Shown piece after piece: positions 25,976 to 35,601 of a DNA stretch of 64,000 bases. The notes under the pieces are model-generated. The model was given only the letters and a program-made list of their open reading frames with translations. It did no database searches and was not told the origin of the DNA. The DNA is from Holophagaceae bacterium (lineage in GTDB: Bacteria > Acidobacteriota > Holophagae > Holophagales > Holophagaceae): NCBI GenBank assembly GCA_025361205.1, contig JANYAS010000162.1, forward strand, positions 1-64,000, read 5' to 3'. The stretch's first letter is position 1; each line of letters starts with the position of its first letter. The position numbers were made by a program, and so were the translations under genes.

Positions 25976-28585
25976 TCACTTGAGGCCCTCCACCATGAAG
26001 AGGTCCGACAGCCGTCGGCGGTAGTTGAAGGCGAAGGTTCGGCCGTCGCCGGGCATGGTGACGGAGCTCATGCCGGCGATGCCGCCGGGGTCGGCGGGCA
26101 GGAATTCCTTCACGAGCTCCTTCCGGCCCGTGGCCAGGTCCAGCCGAAGGATGCGTGTCGGCAGCCCTTCCCGGTTGAACACGAACAGCGACTGGCCGTC
26201 CGAACTCCACCGGATGGGAATGTCGCGGGGCTCCAGGCCGGGGATGGGGGTGGGTTGGCCGCCTTCCAGCGGGAAGATCTCGTTGAGGCCGCCCGTGTCC
26301 GAATCCCGATGCAGGACCAGGCGACGGCCGTCGGGGGAGAGGGCGTTGGTGCCCATCCAGATGACCGTCCCTTCAGGCGTGACGGGCTGGGGAGGGCCAC
26401 CCTTTTGCAGATCGAAGAGAAATTCGCGGAAAGGTTTCCCCTTCCTCTGGCTCTGGAAAATGAACCCCTTGCCGTCCGGAAGGAACCAGGCCATCTGGTG
26501 GGAATCGAAATCCGGGAGGTCGAGGCTCTTGGGCTGACCGCTGCCGACGGGGATGAGGTGGTAGTGGTTCGGATCGTCCGGATAGGCCGTCAGGACCTGC
26601 TTGCCGTCCGGAGTGAAGGCTTCCGCGCGGCCTTTGCCCAGGCGAATGGCGGGCGAGCCATCCTTGCGACGCAGGAAGACGGAGCCCTCCACCCCGCCGC
26701 CGCTGCCCCGGTCGTTGATGAGGAACGTGCTGCCGTCCGCGGTGATATCGGGGGCGGAGGAGCCGTCGAAAATGGACAGGTCCCGCTCCCGGGTCGAGGT
26801 GGCCTCTAGGCCCAGGACGCCGTCCTGGATCTGCCGCACCTGGATGAGGACGCGACCGTCGGGAGCGATGTCCTGAAGGGCAAGGTTGCCCGCGGCGCTC
26901 CAGATGAGGCGCCGCTTGCCGGCCGGCGTCACCCCCCACAGCAACGTCTGACTACCGTTCTGGCACTCGGTGAACCAGACCTCGTCGCCTTTGGCGGACC
27001 AGGCCAGCCCGGTGCAGGGTTGGGACGTGGTGAGGACCCGTTTCGTGCCGGCCCGATCCAGGATGGCGATCTCCCCGGCCTCCGAAAACAGGGACCAGCC
27101 AGGGCCCACCCGCCCTTCGAAGAAGGCGATGATTCCGCCCCGGCGGGAGAACCGGGGGAAATCGAGAAAGGGACTGGTGTATAGGAGCTTCCCCGGCGGT
27201 GATTCCAGCCGCCATTGCGCATTGCTCACAGTGGTCAGCGCCAGCTCGCCGGTCTCTGGATCCCAGTCCGTCCCGATGACGTTTTCCTGGATGTCTCGGA
27301 CACCCCCTCCGCCCAAGGGGACCTTGGCGAGTCGCCCCATGTAGAACCCGTAGGAGAGGATGGAGGCGAGCTGGAGCGCCAGTTCATTGCTTGCGGAAAT
27401 GGCCAGCAGCGAAGCCTCTCCGACGTTGAGCGCCTGGGATTCGCGACTCCCGGCGTGGATGGAAAACAGGGCCGGAGGCCGTCCCTGCCACCGGGCACTG
27501 TAGATGATCGTCTTGCCGTCGGGCGCGAAGCGGGCGTTCTCCACGGTGCCGCGCTGGAAGGTGAGCCGCTGGAAGGTGGGCCCCACCGGAGGTCCGCCCC
27601 GCATGGCCCAGCCACCCAGGCCCCCAGCCAGGACGATGAGGGCCACCAGGAGGGCCCACATCCGGGTCGTCCGGCGATTCTGGGGCGCGAAGGGGGCGAG
27701 GATTTGCACGCCGCTGTCCGAACCGGAGAGACTCTCCAGGGCGAAGGCCAGGTCCTGGGCATCCTGGAAGCGATGAGCAGGATCCTTTTCCAGGCAGTGC
27801 TGGAGCACCCGCTCCAGGCCCGGCGAAACGGGTTTGCCGACGTCCTTGAGGTCCGGGGGATCCTCCTTCAGGATGGCGTTCATGGTCTCCACGGGGGAGG
27901 CTCCCTGGAAAGCGCGCCTCCCCGTGAGCATCTCGAAGAGCACCACCCCGAAGCTGAACAGGTCCGAGCGGCCATCCGCGGGCAGACCGCGCACCTGCTC
28001 GGGGCTCATGTACCCCACGGTGCCGAGGATCATCCCCTCTTCGGTCACATGACCGGGAATAATGGCCGCTGTGGGAACGAAGGAATTTGAAGCGGCCCCC
28101 ATGGCCTGGACCTGCTTGGCCAGGCCGAAGTCGAGAATCTTGAGACGCCCATCCTTCGTGATCCAGAGGTTGTCCGGTTTCAGATCGCGGTGGATGACGC
28201 CCTTCTCGTGGGCCGCCGCGAGACCCAGGGCCATCTGAGCGGCGAGGTCCGTGGCCTTCCTGGTAGGAAGGGGCCCTTGTCGGAGGCGCGTGCGGAGGGA
28301 CTCCCCTTCGAGGAGTTCCATGACAACGAAGGGCGTCGCTTCGTGGGTGGCGAAATCGTGGATGGCGAGGATATTCGGATGGTTCAGCGCCGCCACGGCC
28401 TTGGCTTCCCGCTCGAAGCGCGCCAGGGCCTCGGGGTGGGTGGCCAGGTGTTCGGGCAGCACCTTGATGGCCACGAAGCGATCCAGGCGCGTGTCCCTGG
28501 CCTTCCAAACCTCGCCCATACCGCCCGCGCCCAAGGGCGCGAGGATCTCGTAGGGGCCGAGGCGGGTACCTGGGGCGAGGGTCAT
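25976..28585 (-). CDS. Membrane Ser/Thr kinase with TolB-type beta-propeller (second of tandem pair)
   Basis: The 869-aa protein has an N-terminal Hanks-type kinase (residues 10-270: G-loop LGAGGMGEVWKA, VAIKVLPEHL, IHRDLKPDNLWITK, LDFGLAKQ, GTVGYMSPEQVRG), one membrane span near residue 315 (MWALLVALIVLAGGLGGWAM), and an extracytoplasmic part of repeated blades (ISASNELAL, FAPDGKTIIYSARW, ALSPDGRRLVLHRDSD) forming a TolB/PD40-like propeller. All catalytic residues are present. The propeller probably senses a periplasmic ligand or partner. Its ATG overlaps the upstream kinase stop by 4 nt (ATGA). It appears to be a tandem duplicate of that gene. Confidence 0.93.
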   Translation of the reverse strand: MTLAPGTRLGPYEILAPLGAGGMGEVWKARDTRLDRFVAIKVLPEHLATHPEALARFEREAKAVAALNHPNILAIHDFATHEATPFVVMELLEGESLRTRLRQGPLPTRKATDLAAQMALGLAAAHEKGVIHRDLKPDNLWITKDGRLKILDFGLAKQVQAMGAASNSFVPTAAIIPGHVTEEGMILGTVGYMSPEQVRGLPADGRSDLFSFGVVLFEMLTGRRAFQGASPVETMNAILKEDPPDLKDVGKPVSPGLERVLQHCLEKDPAHRFQDAQDLAFALESLSGSDSGVQILAPFAPQNRRTTRMWALLVALIVLAGGLGGWAMRGGPPVGPTFQRLTFQRGTVENARFAPDGKTIIYSARWQGRPPALFSIHAGSRESQALNVGEASLLAISASNELALQLASILSYGFYMGRLAKVPLGGGGVRDIQENVIGTDWDPETGELALTTVSNAQWRLESPPGKLLYTSPFLDFPRFSRRGGIIAFFEGRVGPGWSLFSEAGEIAILDRAGTKRVLTTSQPCTGLAWSAKGDEVWFTECQNGSQTLLWGVTPAGKRRLIWSAAGNLALQDIAPDGRVLIQVRQIQDGVLGLEATSTRERDLSIFDGSSAPDITADGSTFLINDRGSGGGVEGSVFLRRKDGSPAIRLGKGRAEAFTPDGKQVLTAYPDDPNHYHLIPVGSGQPKSLDLPDFDSHQMAWFLPDGKGFIFQSQRKGKPFREFLFDLQKGGPPQPVTPEGTVIWMGTNALSPDGRRLVLHRDSDTGGLNEIFPLEGGQPTPIPGLEPRDIPIRWSSDGQSLFVFNREGLPTRILRLDLATGRKELVKEFLPADPGGIAGMSSVTMPGDGRTFAFNYRRRLSDLFMVEGLK

Positions 28586-31302
28586 TTCAAACCCTTGCGC
28601 TGGGTGGGCAAGCCCGGAACACCTTCGGCGATCATCAGGCTGAACATACGCTCGGATTCCGAAAGCACCAACCGCTTACCATCCGGCGAAAGGCCCAGGG
28701 ACTCGGTGATCCATTCGGCATCGAACCCTGCCAGGGGCCTACGGGTGGCTAGGGTGTCCTGGCCCGGCGTGAAGTCCTGGATGTAGACCCCATCGAGTCC
28801 CTGCTCGTTCTGGCCCGTGAAGATAATGTGGCGCCCGTCCCTGGCCCAGCGGCCCCGGCCGAGGGTGATCACGGTCTGCCGGGTCCCCTCCACCGGGGTA
28901 TGGAAGGCCACCTCGGAGCCATCCTCCACACGGCGTACGTGGATGTTCGCGTGCAGTGGATTCAGGCGGGTCTGGTAGAGGACGTACTGACCGTCCGGGG
29001 AGACATCGGGAATGGTGATGCCCGCTCCAGGCACCAGGAGCATGGCCTCGGTGCCATCGGGATGGACCTTCCAGAGGCCCGGGTGTTTCGGATTGCCTGA
29101 GGCATAAACCACCCAGCGCCCATCAGGCGTAGCCGTGGGGTTCTCGGCATCCGCACCATCGTGGGACACCTGACGGGCACCGCTGCCGTCAGGGTTGGCC
29201 ATCCAGATCTCAAAGGGGCCGGAGCGGTTGGAACTCCACAGCAGGTGCTTCCCATCGGGCGTGTAGCCGGGATCCCAGTCCTCTGCCGAATCGTCCGTGA
29301 GACTCTTCACCACCCCGGTACGACTCGAGACCGCCCACAGATCGAGGTTGCCGGAGCGGTTGGAGGAGAAGACCACCCACTCCCCATCCATTGAGAAGGA
29401 CGGCTGGCGATCGCTGATGTTGCCCTTGGTGAGCCAACGGGGCGGTGCCTTCCGATCCAAGGCATACTCGCGGAGGCTCTGCCGTCCCGAGATCCCGTCG
29501 AAGACCACCCGGCCGCCCGGGAGCAGATCCAGGGTGGTGGGTGACACTGGCGCCCAGAAGAGGGACACGACGGCTCCCGTCCGCAGGTTCTGCCGGTAGG
29601 CCATGGCGGGACTGGTGCCGACGCCATTCCCGGTGACAGACTCGGCCTGCAAGTAGAGCACCTCGTCGGCGGACAACCAGATGGCCGACGAGATCGCACC
29701 GTACTTCGCGGCGGTGGGAAACTCCTGCACCGAACCGTCCTTCACCTCGACCCGATAGAGCTTGCGGGTTTGACCACCTGCCGCGGTGAGCCCCGACACA
29801 AGCAGGATGGCAGTGCCCTCCGCGTTCCAGCGGGGGGAAGCCATGATCGATGTCGAACGGATGGAGGCCAGCGTCTGCTGGCGGCCTCCAGCTGGGTCGA
29901 TGAGCAACAGCTCCGACAACAGGGTGCCGTTGTCTTCCCGGGGGCGGAGGAAGGCAATGCGGGTGCCGTCCGGTGACCAGTCCGCGAAGCTGGCCCCGTC
30001 GACCACCTTGCGGAGATCCGTGCCCAGGATGGACATGCGGTAGAGGGCGGTCCCGGCGCCTTCACCCCGGATGAACAAGAGTGATGAGCCATCCGGCGAG
30101 TACCGTGGATAGGCGTCTGGCCCGGTGGTGAGGGCCACTTCGCCGCCACCCTGGAGCTGTTTGACCCAGATCCGTGGCTGGCCATCCCGGTTGGAGGCGA
30201 AGGCAATGGTCCGGCCATCGGGGCTGACGGCCGGGAAACCGTCCCGTCCGCTGGAGGTCAGCGTCCGCAGGGCCACGGGTACGCCGGGTTGGGCCGAGGA
30301 CGACCCCCGCCCGCCCCGCAGTCCCCATCCGAGCAGGGCCGCGCCCAGGACCGCCACGGCGGCCAGAACGGCCCAGATGCGCGTCGCCCTCCGATTCTGC
30401 GGCGCGAAGGGCGCTGAGAGGGGAGCAGGGCCTTCCGGTGAAGACAGGTTCTCCAACGCAAAGGCCACGTCATGGGCATCGCGGAAACGGCGGGCAGGGG
30501 CCTTCTCCAGGCAGTGATCGATGATTCGGCGCAGGGCCATGGGGATGGGTTTGCTATTGGCTTCCAACTCCGGCGGGTCGTCTCGTAGGATGGCCGCCAG
30601 GGTGTCGCTGGCGGTGGCCCGAGCGAAGGCCCGCTTGCCCGTGAGCATCTCGAACAGCACCACGCCGAAACTGAAGAGATCGGCGCGGGCATCCACGGTC
30701 TCGCCGCGCACCTGCTCGGGGCTCATGTACCCCAGCGTGCCGAGGATCATCCCCTTCTCGGTGTGGTGGTCGGGCTGGATGGCGGCGGTGGGCACGAAGG
30801 AATCGGGTCCCCCACCCAGGGCGGGCATCTGTTTCGCCAACCCGAAATCGAGAATCTTGAGGCGACCCTCCTTGGTGATCCAGAGGTTGTCCGGCTTGAG
30901 GTCGCGGTGGACCACGCCCTTCTCGTGGGCCGCCGCCAGGCCTTGCGCCAGCTGGATCGCCAGCTCGGTGGCCCTTTTCGGTGTGAGGGGCCCCTGCTCC
31001 AGGCGCGTGCGCAGCGACTCGCCCTCAAGCAGTTCCATGACGGCATAGGCGGTGTCGCCATCCCGGCCCAGATCGTGGATGCCCGTGATGTTCGGATGGT
31101 TCAGGGCGGCCACAGCTTTCGCTTCGCGCTCGAAGCGGGCCAGGGATTCGGGGTGCTTGGCGAGATGCTCGGGTAGCACCTTCACGGCCACAAAGCGGTC
31201 CAACCGGGTGTCCTTCGCCTTCCAAACCTCGCCCATGCCGCCCGCGCCCAGGGGCGCAAGGATCTCGTAGGGGCCGAGGTGGGTGCCTGTCTGTAGGGAC
31301 AT
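28582..31302 (-). CDS. Membrane Ser/Thr kinase with TolB-type beta-propeller (first of tandem pair)
   Basis: The 906-aa protein has the same plan as its downstream neighbour: kinase domain (LGAGGMGEVWKAKDTRL, VHRDLKPDNLWITKEG, DFGLAKQ, GTLGYMSPEQVRG), one membrane segment (IWAVLAAVAVLGAALLGWGL) and an external propeller with repeated blade signatures (AVSPDGRTIAFASNRDGQPR; GYTPDGKHLLWSSNRSG; DVSPDGQYVLYQTR). I start at the ATG at 31302, preceded by AAAGGT, rather than 31335. It is divergent from an FHA-GAF-PP2C phosphatase gene 105 bp away, so kinases and phosphatase could share a control region. The kinase ends are very alike between copies; the propellers differ more. Confidence 0.93.
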   Translation of the reverse strand: MSLQTGTHLGPYEILAPLGAGGMGEVWKAKDTRLDRFVAVKVLPEHLAKHPESLARFEREAKAVAALNHPNITGIHDLGRDGDTAYAVMELLEGESLRTRLEQGPLTPKRATELAIQLAQGLAAAHEKGVVHRDLKPDNLWITKEGRLKILDFGLAKQMPALGGGPDSFVPTAAIQPDHHTEKGMILGTLGYMSPEQVRGETVDARADLFSFGVVLFEMLTGKRAFARATASDTLAAILRDDPPELEANSKPIPMALRRIIDHCLEKAPARRFRDAHDVAFALENLSSPEGPAPLSAPFAPQNRRATRIWAVLAAVAVLGAALLGWGLRGGRGSSSAQPGVPVALRTLTSSGRDGFPAVSPDGRTIAFASNRDGQPRIWVKQLQGGGEVALTTGPDAYPRYSPDGSSLLFIRGEGAGTALYRMSILGTDLRKVVDGASFADWSPDGTRIAFLRPREDNGTLLSELLLIDPAGGRQQTLASIRSTSIMASPRWNAEGTAILLVSGLTAAGGQTRKLYRVEVKDGSVQEFPTAAKYGAISSAIWLSADEVLYLQAESVTGNGVGTSPAMAYRQNLRTGAVVSLFWAPVSPTTLDLLPGGRVVFDGISGRQSLREYALDRKAPPRWLTKGNISDRQPSFSMDGEWVVFSSNRSGNLDLWAVSSRTGVVKSLTDDSAEDWDPGYTPDGKHLLWSSNRSGPFEIWMANPDGSGARQVSHDGADAENPTATPDGRWVVYASGNPKHPGLWKVHPDGTEAMLLVPGAGITIPDVSPDGQYVLYQTRLNPLHANIHVRRVEDGSEVAFHTPVEGTRQTVITLGRGRWARDGRHIIFTGQNEQGLDGVYIQDFTPGQDTLATRRPLAGFDAEWITESLGLSPDGKRLVLSESERMFSLMIAEGVPGLPTQRKGLK

Positions 31303-31407
31303 GGTTACCTTTGGATGGGAAATATCATAGGCCAACCCATGGCCTGCAAGGTGGTGTACCTTGCCTGTGAATCCCTTCCCCAGCTACCGCCACCCCACAA
31401 AGGTTTC

Positions 31408-33045
31408 ATGAAGACGCTGGTGCTGCACATTCTCGGCCGCCCGCCCATTCCCCTGGAGGGAGAGGCGAAATCCTGGACGCTGGGCCGGTCTTCGCAAAAC
31501 GACGTGGCCATCCCCGATGCCAGTTTGAGCCGCCATCACGCCCGCATCAGCCTGAAGGATGGCATTCCCTACCTGGAGGATCTGGGCTCCCTGAATGGCA
31601 CTTCACTCAACGGTGAGCGCATTACGGCTCCCCACCCCCTGCATGACGAGGACGAGATCCTCCTGGGCCAGGTGCCCATCCGCCTGGGCTCGCCCTCGCA
31701 GGGTCCCCGCGTCCGCATCGGCGTCGAGTCGGACGCCTCCTCTTCGGCCGGATCGATCGTCCTGCCCCTGGATCGCCTTCGGGCCATTCCCAACCGGCGC
31801 AGCGAAACGCCGGAGACCGGTCAGCTGCGGGAAGTGATTCGTGAGATCCAGGGGTTGTCCCTGGAGCTGCTGGAGGACAGCCCTCCAGAACAGCTGCTTG
31901 CCCACCTGTTGGACCGGCTGTGGACGCTCCTGAAACCCTGGCGGGCCGCTGTCGTGATCCAGGACACCAAGGCCGGACTCCACACGGTGGCTTCGCGGGG
32001 ACCCGAAGGCAACCAGCCCATCCTGCTATCAAAGAGCCTCGTGGAAGCCGCGCTGGAGCGGAAAGAGTCTGTGCTCTTCAATGTCCTTGCGGACAACCAG
32101 GGGCTGGCCTCCCCCTCGATCATGAGCAGTGGCATCACCTCGGCGATGGTGACTCCCTTGGAGCACAACGGCGTGGTGAAGGGCCTGCTCTACCTCGATT
32201 CCCATCCGCCGCGCCCGGCCTTCGATGAAGAGGACCTGCGTCTGGCCAGCACCCTGGCCCATCTGGCCACCGCCAAGCTGGAGCAGGCGCGCCTGCGCGA
32301 AGCAGAGTTGGCACGCCGGAAGCTGGATCACGAACTGGACCTCGCCCGCCACATCCAGCAGGGGCTACTGCCCGGGTTTCCCCCGGAGATTCCGGGCTAT
32401 CAGTTGCTCGGCAACAACCTCCCCAGCCGCCAGGTGAGCGGCGATCTGTTCGGGTGGTGGCCCCGGGAGGATGGCCATTGGCTCCTCGCCCTGGCGGATG
32501 TGAGCGGCAAGGGCCTGGGACCGGGCCTCCTGATGGCGAGCCTGTCCGCGTTTCTGGAAGCCTGGGCCGAACGGGACCTGCCCACGGCGGAACTGGCCTT
32601 CTACCTTTCGAAGGCCCTGGCGCGGCATACGGACGGGCGCCGCTTCGTGACGGCCTTCCTCGCCCTGCTGGATCCCGCCACCGGGGGGGTGACCTACACC
32701 AATGCGGGCCACAACCCCGGCTTCCTGCTGGCGCCAGATGGATCCTGCCTGGAGCTGGAATCCCAGGGCTTTCCCCTGGCCCTGCTTCCGGGCCAGCCCT
32801 ATGGGTCGGGCACCTTCACCCTGCCGCCCGGGGGGACGCTGGCCCTCTATACGGACGGCATCACGGAGGCGACTGACCCTTTGGACGTGGAATACTCCAC
32901 GGACCGGCTCAAGGCCTTCCTCGCCCTGCGGGTGGCGAAGCCCCTGGAGGCCGTGGACGCGGAGCTTATGGCCGACCTGGAGGCTCATGCCCAGGGCACG
33001 CCCTTCGCGGACGACCGCACCCTCCTGCTGCTGCGAAGGGTCTAG
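31408..33045 (+). CDS. FHA-GAF-SpoIIE-type PP2C phosphatase
   Basis: The 545-aa protein has three modules. Residues 1-100 are an FHA phosphothreonine-binding domain (WTLGRSSQNDVAIPDASLSR, HHA, LEDLGSLNGTSLNG). About residues 145-310 form a GAF-like sensor domain. The C-terminus is a SpoIIE/RsbU PP2C phosphatase (ELDLARHIQQGLLP, VSGDLFGWW, LADVSGKGLGPGLLMASL, TNAGHNPGFLL, YTDGITEATDP, FADDRTLLLL). All metal-binding acidic residues are visible. FHA would dock on phosphorylated Ser/Thr kinases, and the divergent kinase pair is the obvious candidate. The start is the ATG at 31408; the first 31 residues of the 31315 ORF read through promoter DNA. Confidence 0.92.
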   Translation: MKTLVLHILGRPPIPLEGEAKSWTLGRSSQNDVAIPDASLSRHHARISLKDGIPYLEDLGSLNGTSLNGERITAPHPLHDEDEILLGQVPIRLGSPSQGPRVRIGVESDASSSAGSIVLPLDRLRAIPNRRSETPETGQLREVIREIQGLSLELLEDSPPEQLLAHLLDRLWTLLKPWRAAVVIQDTKAGLHTVASRGPEGNQPILLSKSLVEAALERKESVLFNVLADNQGLASPSIMSSGITSAMVTPLEHNGVVKGLLYLDSHPPRPAFDEEDLRLASTLAHLATAKLEQARLREAELARRKLDHELDLARHIQQGLLPGFPPEIPGYQLLGNNLPSRQVSGDLFGWWPREDGHWLLALADVSGKGLGPGLLMASLSAFLEAWAERDLPTAELAFYLSKALARHTDGRRFVTAFLALLDPATGGVTYTNAGHNPGFLLAPDGSCLELESQGFPLALLPGQPYGSGTFTLPPGGTLALYTDGITEATDPLDVEYSTDRLKAFLALRVAKPLEAVDAELMADLEAHAQGTPFADDRTLLLLRRV

Positions 33046-33066
33046 GCCTTCGCAGCCGAATGGCTA

Positions 33067-34350
33067 TCAAAACCTTGCCATCACCCGATCCAGGTAGCGC
33101 GACTTCATCTGCTTCGAGGCCAAGGCCTGTTTGAGGGGCGGCAGCTTGAGCACGGCGCCGAGGATGGCCGCGGCGGCCCGGTGTCCGTAGCTGGACTGGC
33201 CATCCACCAGAAGCTCCGCCAGCTGGCCCCGTTCGATGGCCATCACCACGGTGCGATGGGCCGTGTTGACAGGGGTGAGCACCCGTTCCTTCCGGGGTTT
33301 CAGGCGGATGGCGTCCTTGGTGCAGGCCCGGACGCACACCCCGCAGCCCAGGCAGTGGTCCTCGGCCAGCTGGGCCGTCTTGGCGGCGTGATGCTGGGGG
33401 TCGTGGGCCGAGACGAGACTGAGGGCCTCCACGGGACAGGCATTGACGCACTTCCCGCAGCCGTTGCAGTGGGCGAGATCCAGTTCCGGCAGGAAGTTGG
33501 TGGTGTGGACAGGCTTCATGAAGGAGAAGCGCCGGGCGGCGATCATGGCCTCGCAGCAGCACCCGCAGCAGTTGCAGATGAAGCTCACCTTCTCCCGGAC
33601 GTTCTCCCCGAACTGGACGAGGCCCCGCTCCCGGGCCTCCTGAAGCAGGTCGAGACATTCTGAAGCCTCCACCCGCCGGGCCACCTGGTGCCGGGTGAGG
33701 GAGTCGGCGCAGGTGCCGAAGGTCATGCAGATGTCCATGGGCGCGTCGCAGGCCTTCCCCAGGTGGGACATCTTGTGCCGGCAGTAGCAGGCGCTGATGC
33801 CGATGACCTGGGCCGACCGGACCACCTCGCTGGCCCGCTCATGATCCAGGACCACCAGGCTGTCCTGCAGGGGGAGCGCGGTCTCATCCACGAAGGCCCG
33901 ACCCAGCTGGGTCTGGCCCGTGGCGAACAGTTCCCGGACAAAGTCCTCTTCCACGTTCAAATATTGATGGAAAAGTTCGGAGAGGGCCTTTTGATCCACG
34001 TCCTCCCGGACCCGCATCAGGGAGAACTCAAAGAAGCCGGCCATGGGGGGCGGGAGCACATAGTGCGTTGCCTCGCCATGGCGGTAGTCCAGCAACATGG
34101 CCCGCTCCGCGAGGGCGTCGAGTACCTTTTGCGCCTTGGCCTCCGGGAGCTTCCAGATGGCGGCGGCGCGGCAGGCGGTGAAGGGGCGGATCGGCACCTG
34201 GGCCAACAGCCCGGCCTCCTCCTCGCTCACCAGCAGCCGGAGGATCTGGAACAGCCGCTCCGAGGGCGGCGCTCCTTGGGGGAAGCGGTTGAGGCGCTGC
34301 ACCAGGCGTTCGTAGGTGCCATTTCTAGGCAGGATGGCAGCGTGGCCCAT
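33067..34350 (-). CDS. Cysteine-rich 4Fe-4S protein
   Basis: The 427-aa protein has an N-terminal helical, possibly winged-helix, region (residues 1-130), then cysteine clusters: SACYCRHKMSHLGKACDAP with MDICMTFG, a dense FICNCCGCCCEAM, and two ferredoxin-type 4Fe-4S motifs (CNGCGKCVNACPVEAL and CLGCGVCVRACTKDAI). It should carry at least two 4Fe-4S clusters and perhaps a third unusual site. The family is known in anaerobes and facultative bacteria as an Fe-S or reductase-associated protein; no electron partner is adjacent. The start at 34350 is supported by GAGGA 7 nt upstream. Confidence 0.85.
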   Translation of the reverse strand: MGHAAILPRNGTYERLVQRLNRFPQGAPPSERLFQILRLLVSEEEAGLLAQVPIRPFTACRAAAIWKLPEAKAQKVLDALAERAMLLDYRHGEATHYVLPPPMAGFFEFSLMRVREDVDQKALSELFHQYLNVEEDFVRELFATGQTQLGRAFVDETALPLQDSLVVLDHERASEVVRSAQVIGISACYCRHKMSHLGKACDAPMDICMTFGTCADSLTRHQVARRVEASECLDLLQEARERGLVQFGENVREKVSFICNCCGCCCEAMIAARRFSFMKPVHTTNFLPELDLAHCNGCGKCVNACPVEALSLVSAHDPQHHAAKTAQLAEDHCLGCGVCVRACTKDAIRLKPRKERVLTPVNTAHRTVVMAIERGQLAELLVDGQSSYGHRAAAAILGAVLKLPPLKQALASKQMKSRYLDRVMARF

Positions 34351-34401
34351 GAAGATTTCCTCGCGCAAAGCATAAGCCCAGACCCCAATAAAGCCCCTGG
34401 C

Positions 34402-34548
34402 TCATTCACCCCGAAGGCGGGCCAAGGGCCGGGACATCAGAAGGGTCAGGGGAATGAGAATCCGCGCCTGCCAGCAGGTCCACTGCGGAGTGAATGGAGA
34501 TGTAGACAGTCGCGAAGATGATGGCCAGGGGCGAAAGCAGAATGGGAA
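34402..34548 (-). pseudogene. C-terminal remnant of a PAP2-type phosphatase
   Basis: Immediately after the YncE-like stop, a minus-strand frame reads LIPILLSPLAIIFATVYISI then HSAVDLLAG, the last helix and catalytic-His region of PAP2-family membrane phosphatases (ATVY-S-H--VDLLAG). After a one-base-type frameshift it continues RILIPLTLLMSRPLARLRGE and ends with TGA at 34402. The N-terminal part is gone. The frame can be followed a few codons into the 3' end of the propeller gene (RRRQ), suggesting the breakpoint lies there. Confidence 0.5.
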
Positions 34549-35601
34549 TCAGTTGCCTGCGCCGACCACAAGGATTTGGAAGCTGCCTGCCACCATCGGG
34601 GGCCTGGACCGCTGGCCGGGCTGGGCCTCGGGCGCCGGACCGAACTCGGCTGCGGGCAGGAAGACCCGGTGGGTTTTTTCGTCCACCACCAGCGTCCGGG
34701 CCCCCTTCTTCGTGGGAATGGTGCTCACCGTGACGTAGTGTCCCTTGCTGTCACCGCGAACCACGGTGAGCGTGCCTTCTCCGTTGGACGCGTAGGCGTT
34801 GCCCGTACCTGGGTCGAAGGCCGCACCGTCGCACCCCTCGCCGATGGGCAGCGTCGCCAGGATCTTGCCCGTCCTGGCGTCCACCACCGCCATGAGTTTA
34901 TTGCCACCCACTGCGAACAGCCGCTGATTCGCCACATCCATGGCCAGCCCGGTGGGATCCACCAGTGGCTTCAGGGACCATCTGGCTTCGACCTTCAGGG
35001 CCTTCGCATCGATGGCGAGGAGTTCGGACGTATCTTCCACGTTCACGTAGACGTGGCCCTTGCCGTCCCCGGCGGGGAACTCAGGTTTGCCACTCATGGG
35101 GATGGTCCCCTTCACCTCCAGCGTGGCCGCATCGAATACCGTCGCGTTCTGCCCGCGCCCGTTGAAGGTGAAGACCTGTTTGGTGGCGGCGTCGTAAAGG
35201 ATCGCATCCGGGTTTTCGCCGGTGGTCTTCACTTCCTTCAAGACTTCCAGCGTCGAGAGCTTGAACACCGTCATGGTGTTCGCCCGTCCGTTGCTGGTGA
35301 AGCCGCGGTCCAGATCCTGGGCCAGCGCAACCCCGTGGACTCCGGCTGTATTGGGGATCTCCCCCACGCCTTTGCCGGCCAGGTCGAGCACCATGACCCG
35401 CGTGGACCGTGGCACGAAGAGGCGGCCCGTCTCCGCATCCAAGGTCACATAATCCCAGCCACCTTCACCGCCGACCTTCAGGACCTTCAGCACGGCCATC
35501 GGAGCCGACGGCGCAGCGGTCACCACCGGTTTTGGCACGGAGGCAGGATGAGCTTGCCCTCCCAAACCGAGCACCAGCAGGAAGGGCGATAGGATGGGCA
35601 T
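34549..35601 (-). CDS. Secreted YncE-like beta-propeller protein
   Basis: The 350-aa protein starts with a signal peptide (MPILSPFLLVLGLGGQAHPA) followed by repeated blades: YVTLDAETGRLFVPRSTRV, ILYDAATKQVFTFNG, DVANQRLFAVGGNKLMAVVD, AAFDPGTGNAYASNGEGT. This is the YncE/YVTN type of seven-bladed propeller found in the periplasm, with binding rather than catalytic roles. GGAG precedes the ATG at 35601. The first 82 nt overlap the end of the upstream membrane-protein gene in another frame, and the gene's 3' end abuts a PAP2 remnant, so both edges look rearranged. Confidence 0.85.
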   Translation of the reverse strand: MPILSPFLLVLGLGGQAHPASVPKPVVTAAPSAPMAVLKVLKVGGEGGWDYVTLDAETGRLFVPRSTRVMVLDLAGKGVGEIPNTAGVHGVALAQDLDRGFTSNGRANTMTVFKLSTLEVLKEVKTTGENPDAILYDAATKQVFTFNGRGQNATVFDAATLEVKGTIPMSGKPEFPAGDGKGHVYVNVEDTSELLAIDAKALKVEARWSLKPLVDPTGLAMDVANQRLFAVGGNKLMAVVDARTGKILATLPIGEGCDGAAFDPGTGNAYASNGEGTLTVVRGDSKGHYVTVSTIPTKKGARTLVVDEKTHRVFLPAAEFGPAPEAQPGQRSRPPMVAGSFQILVVGAGN

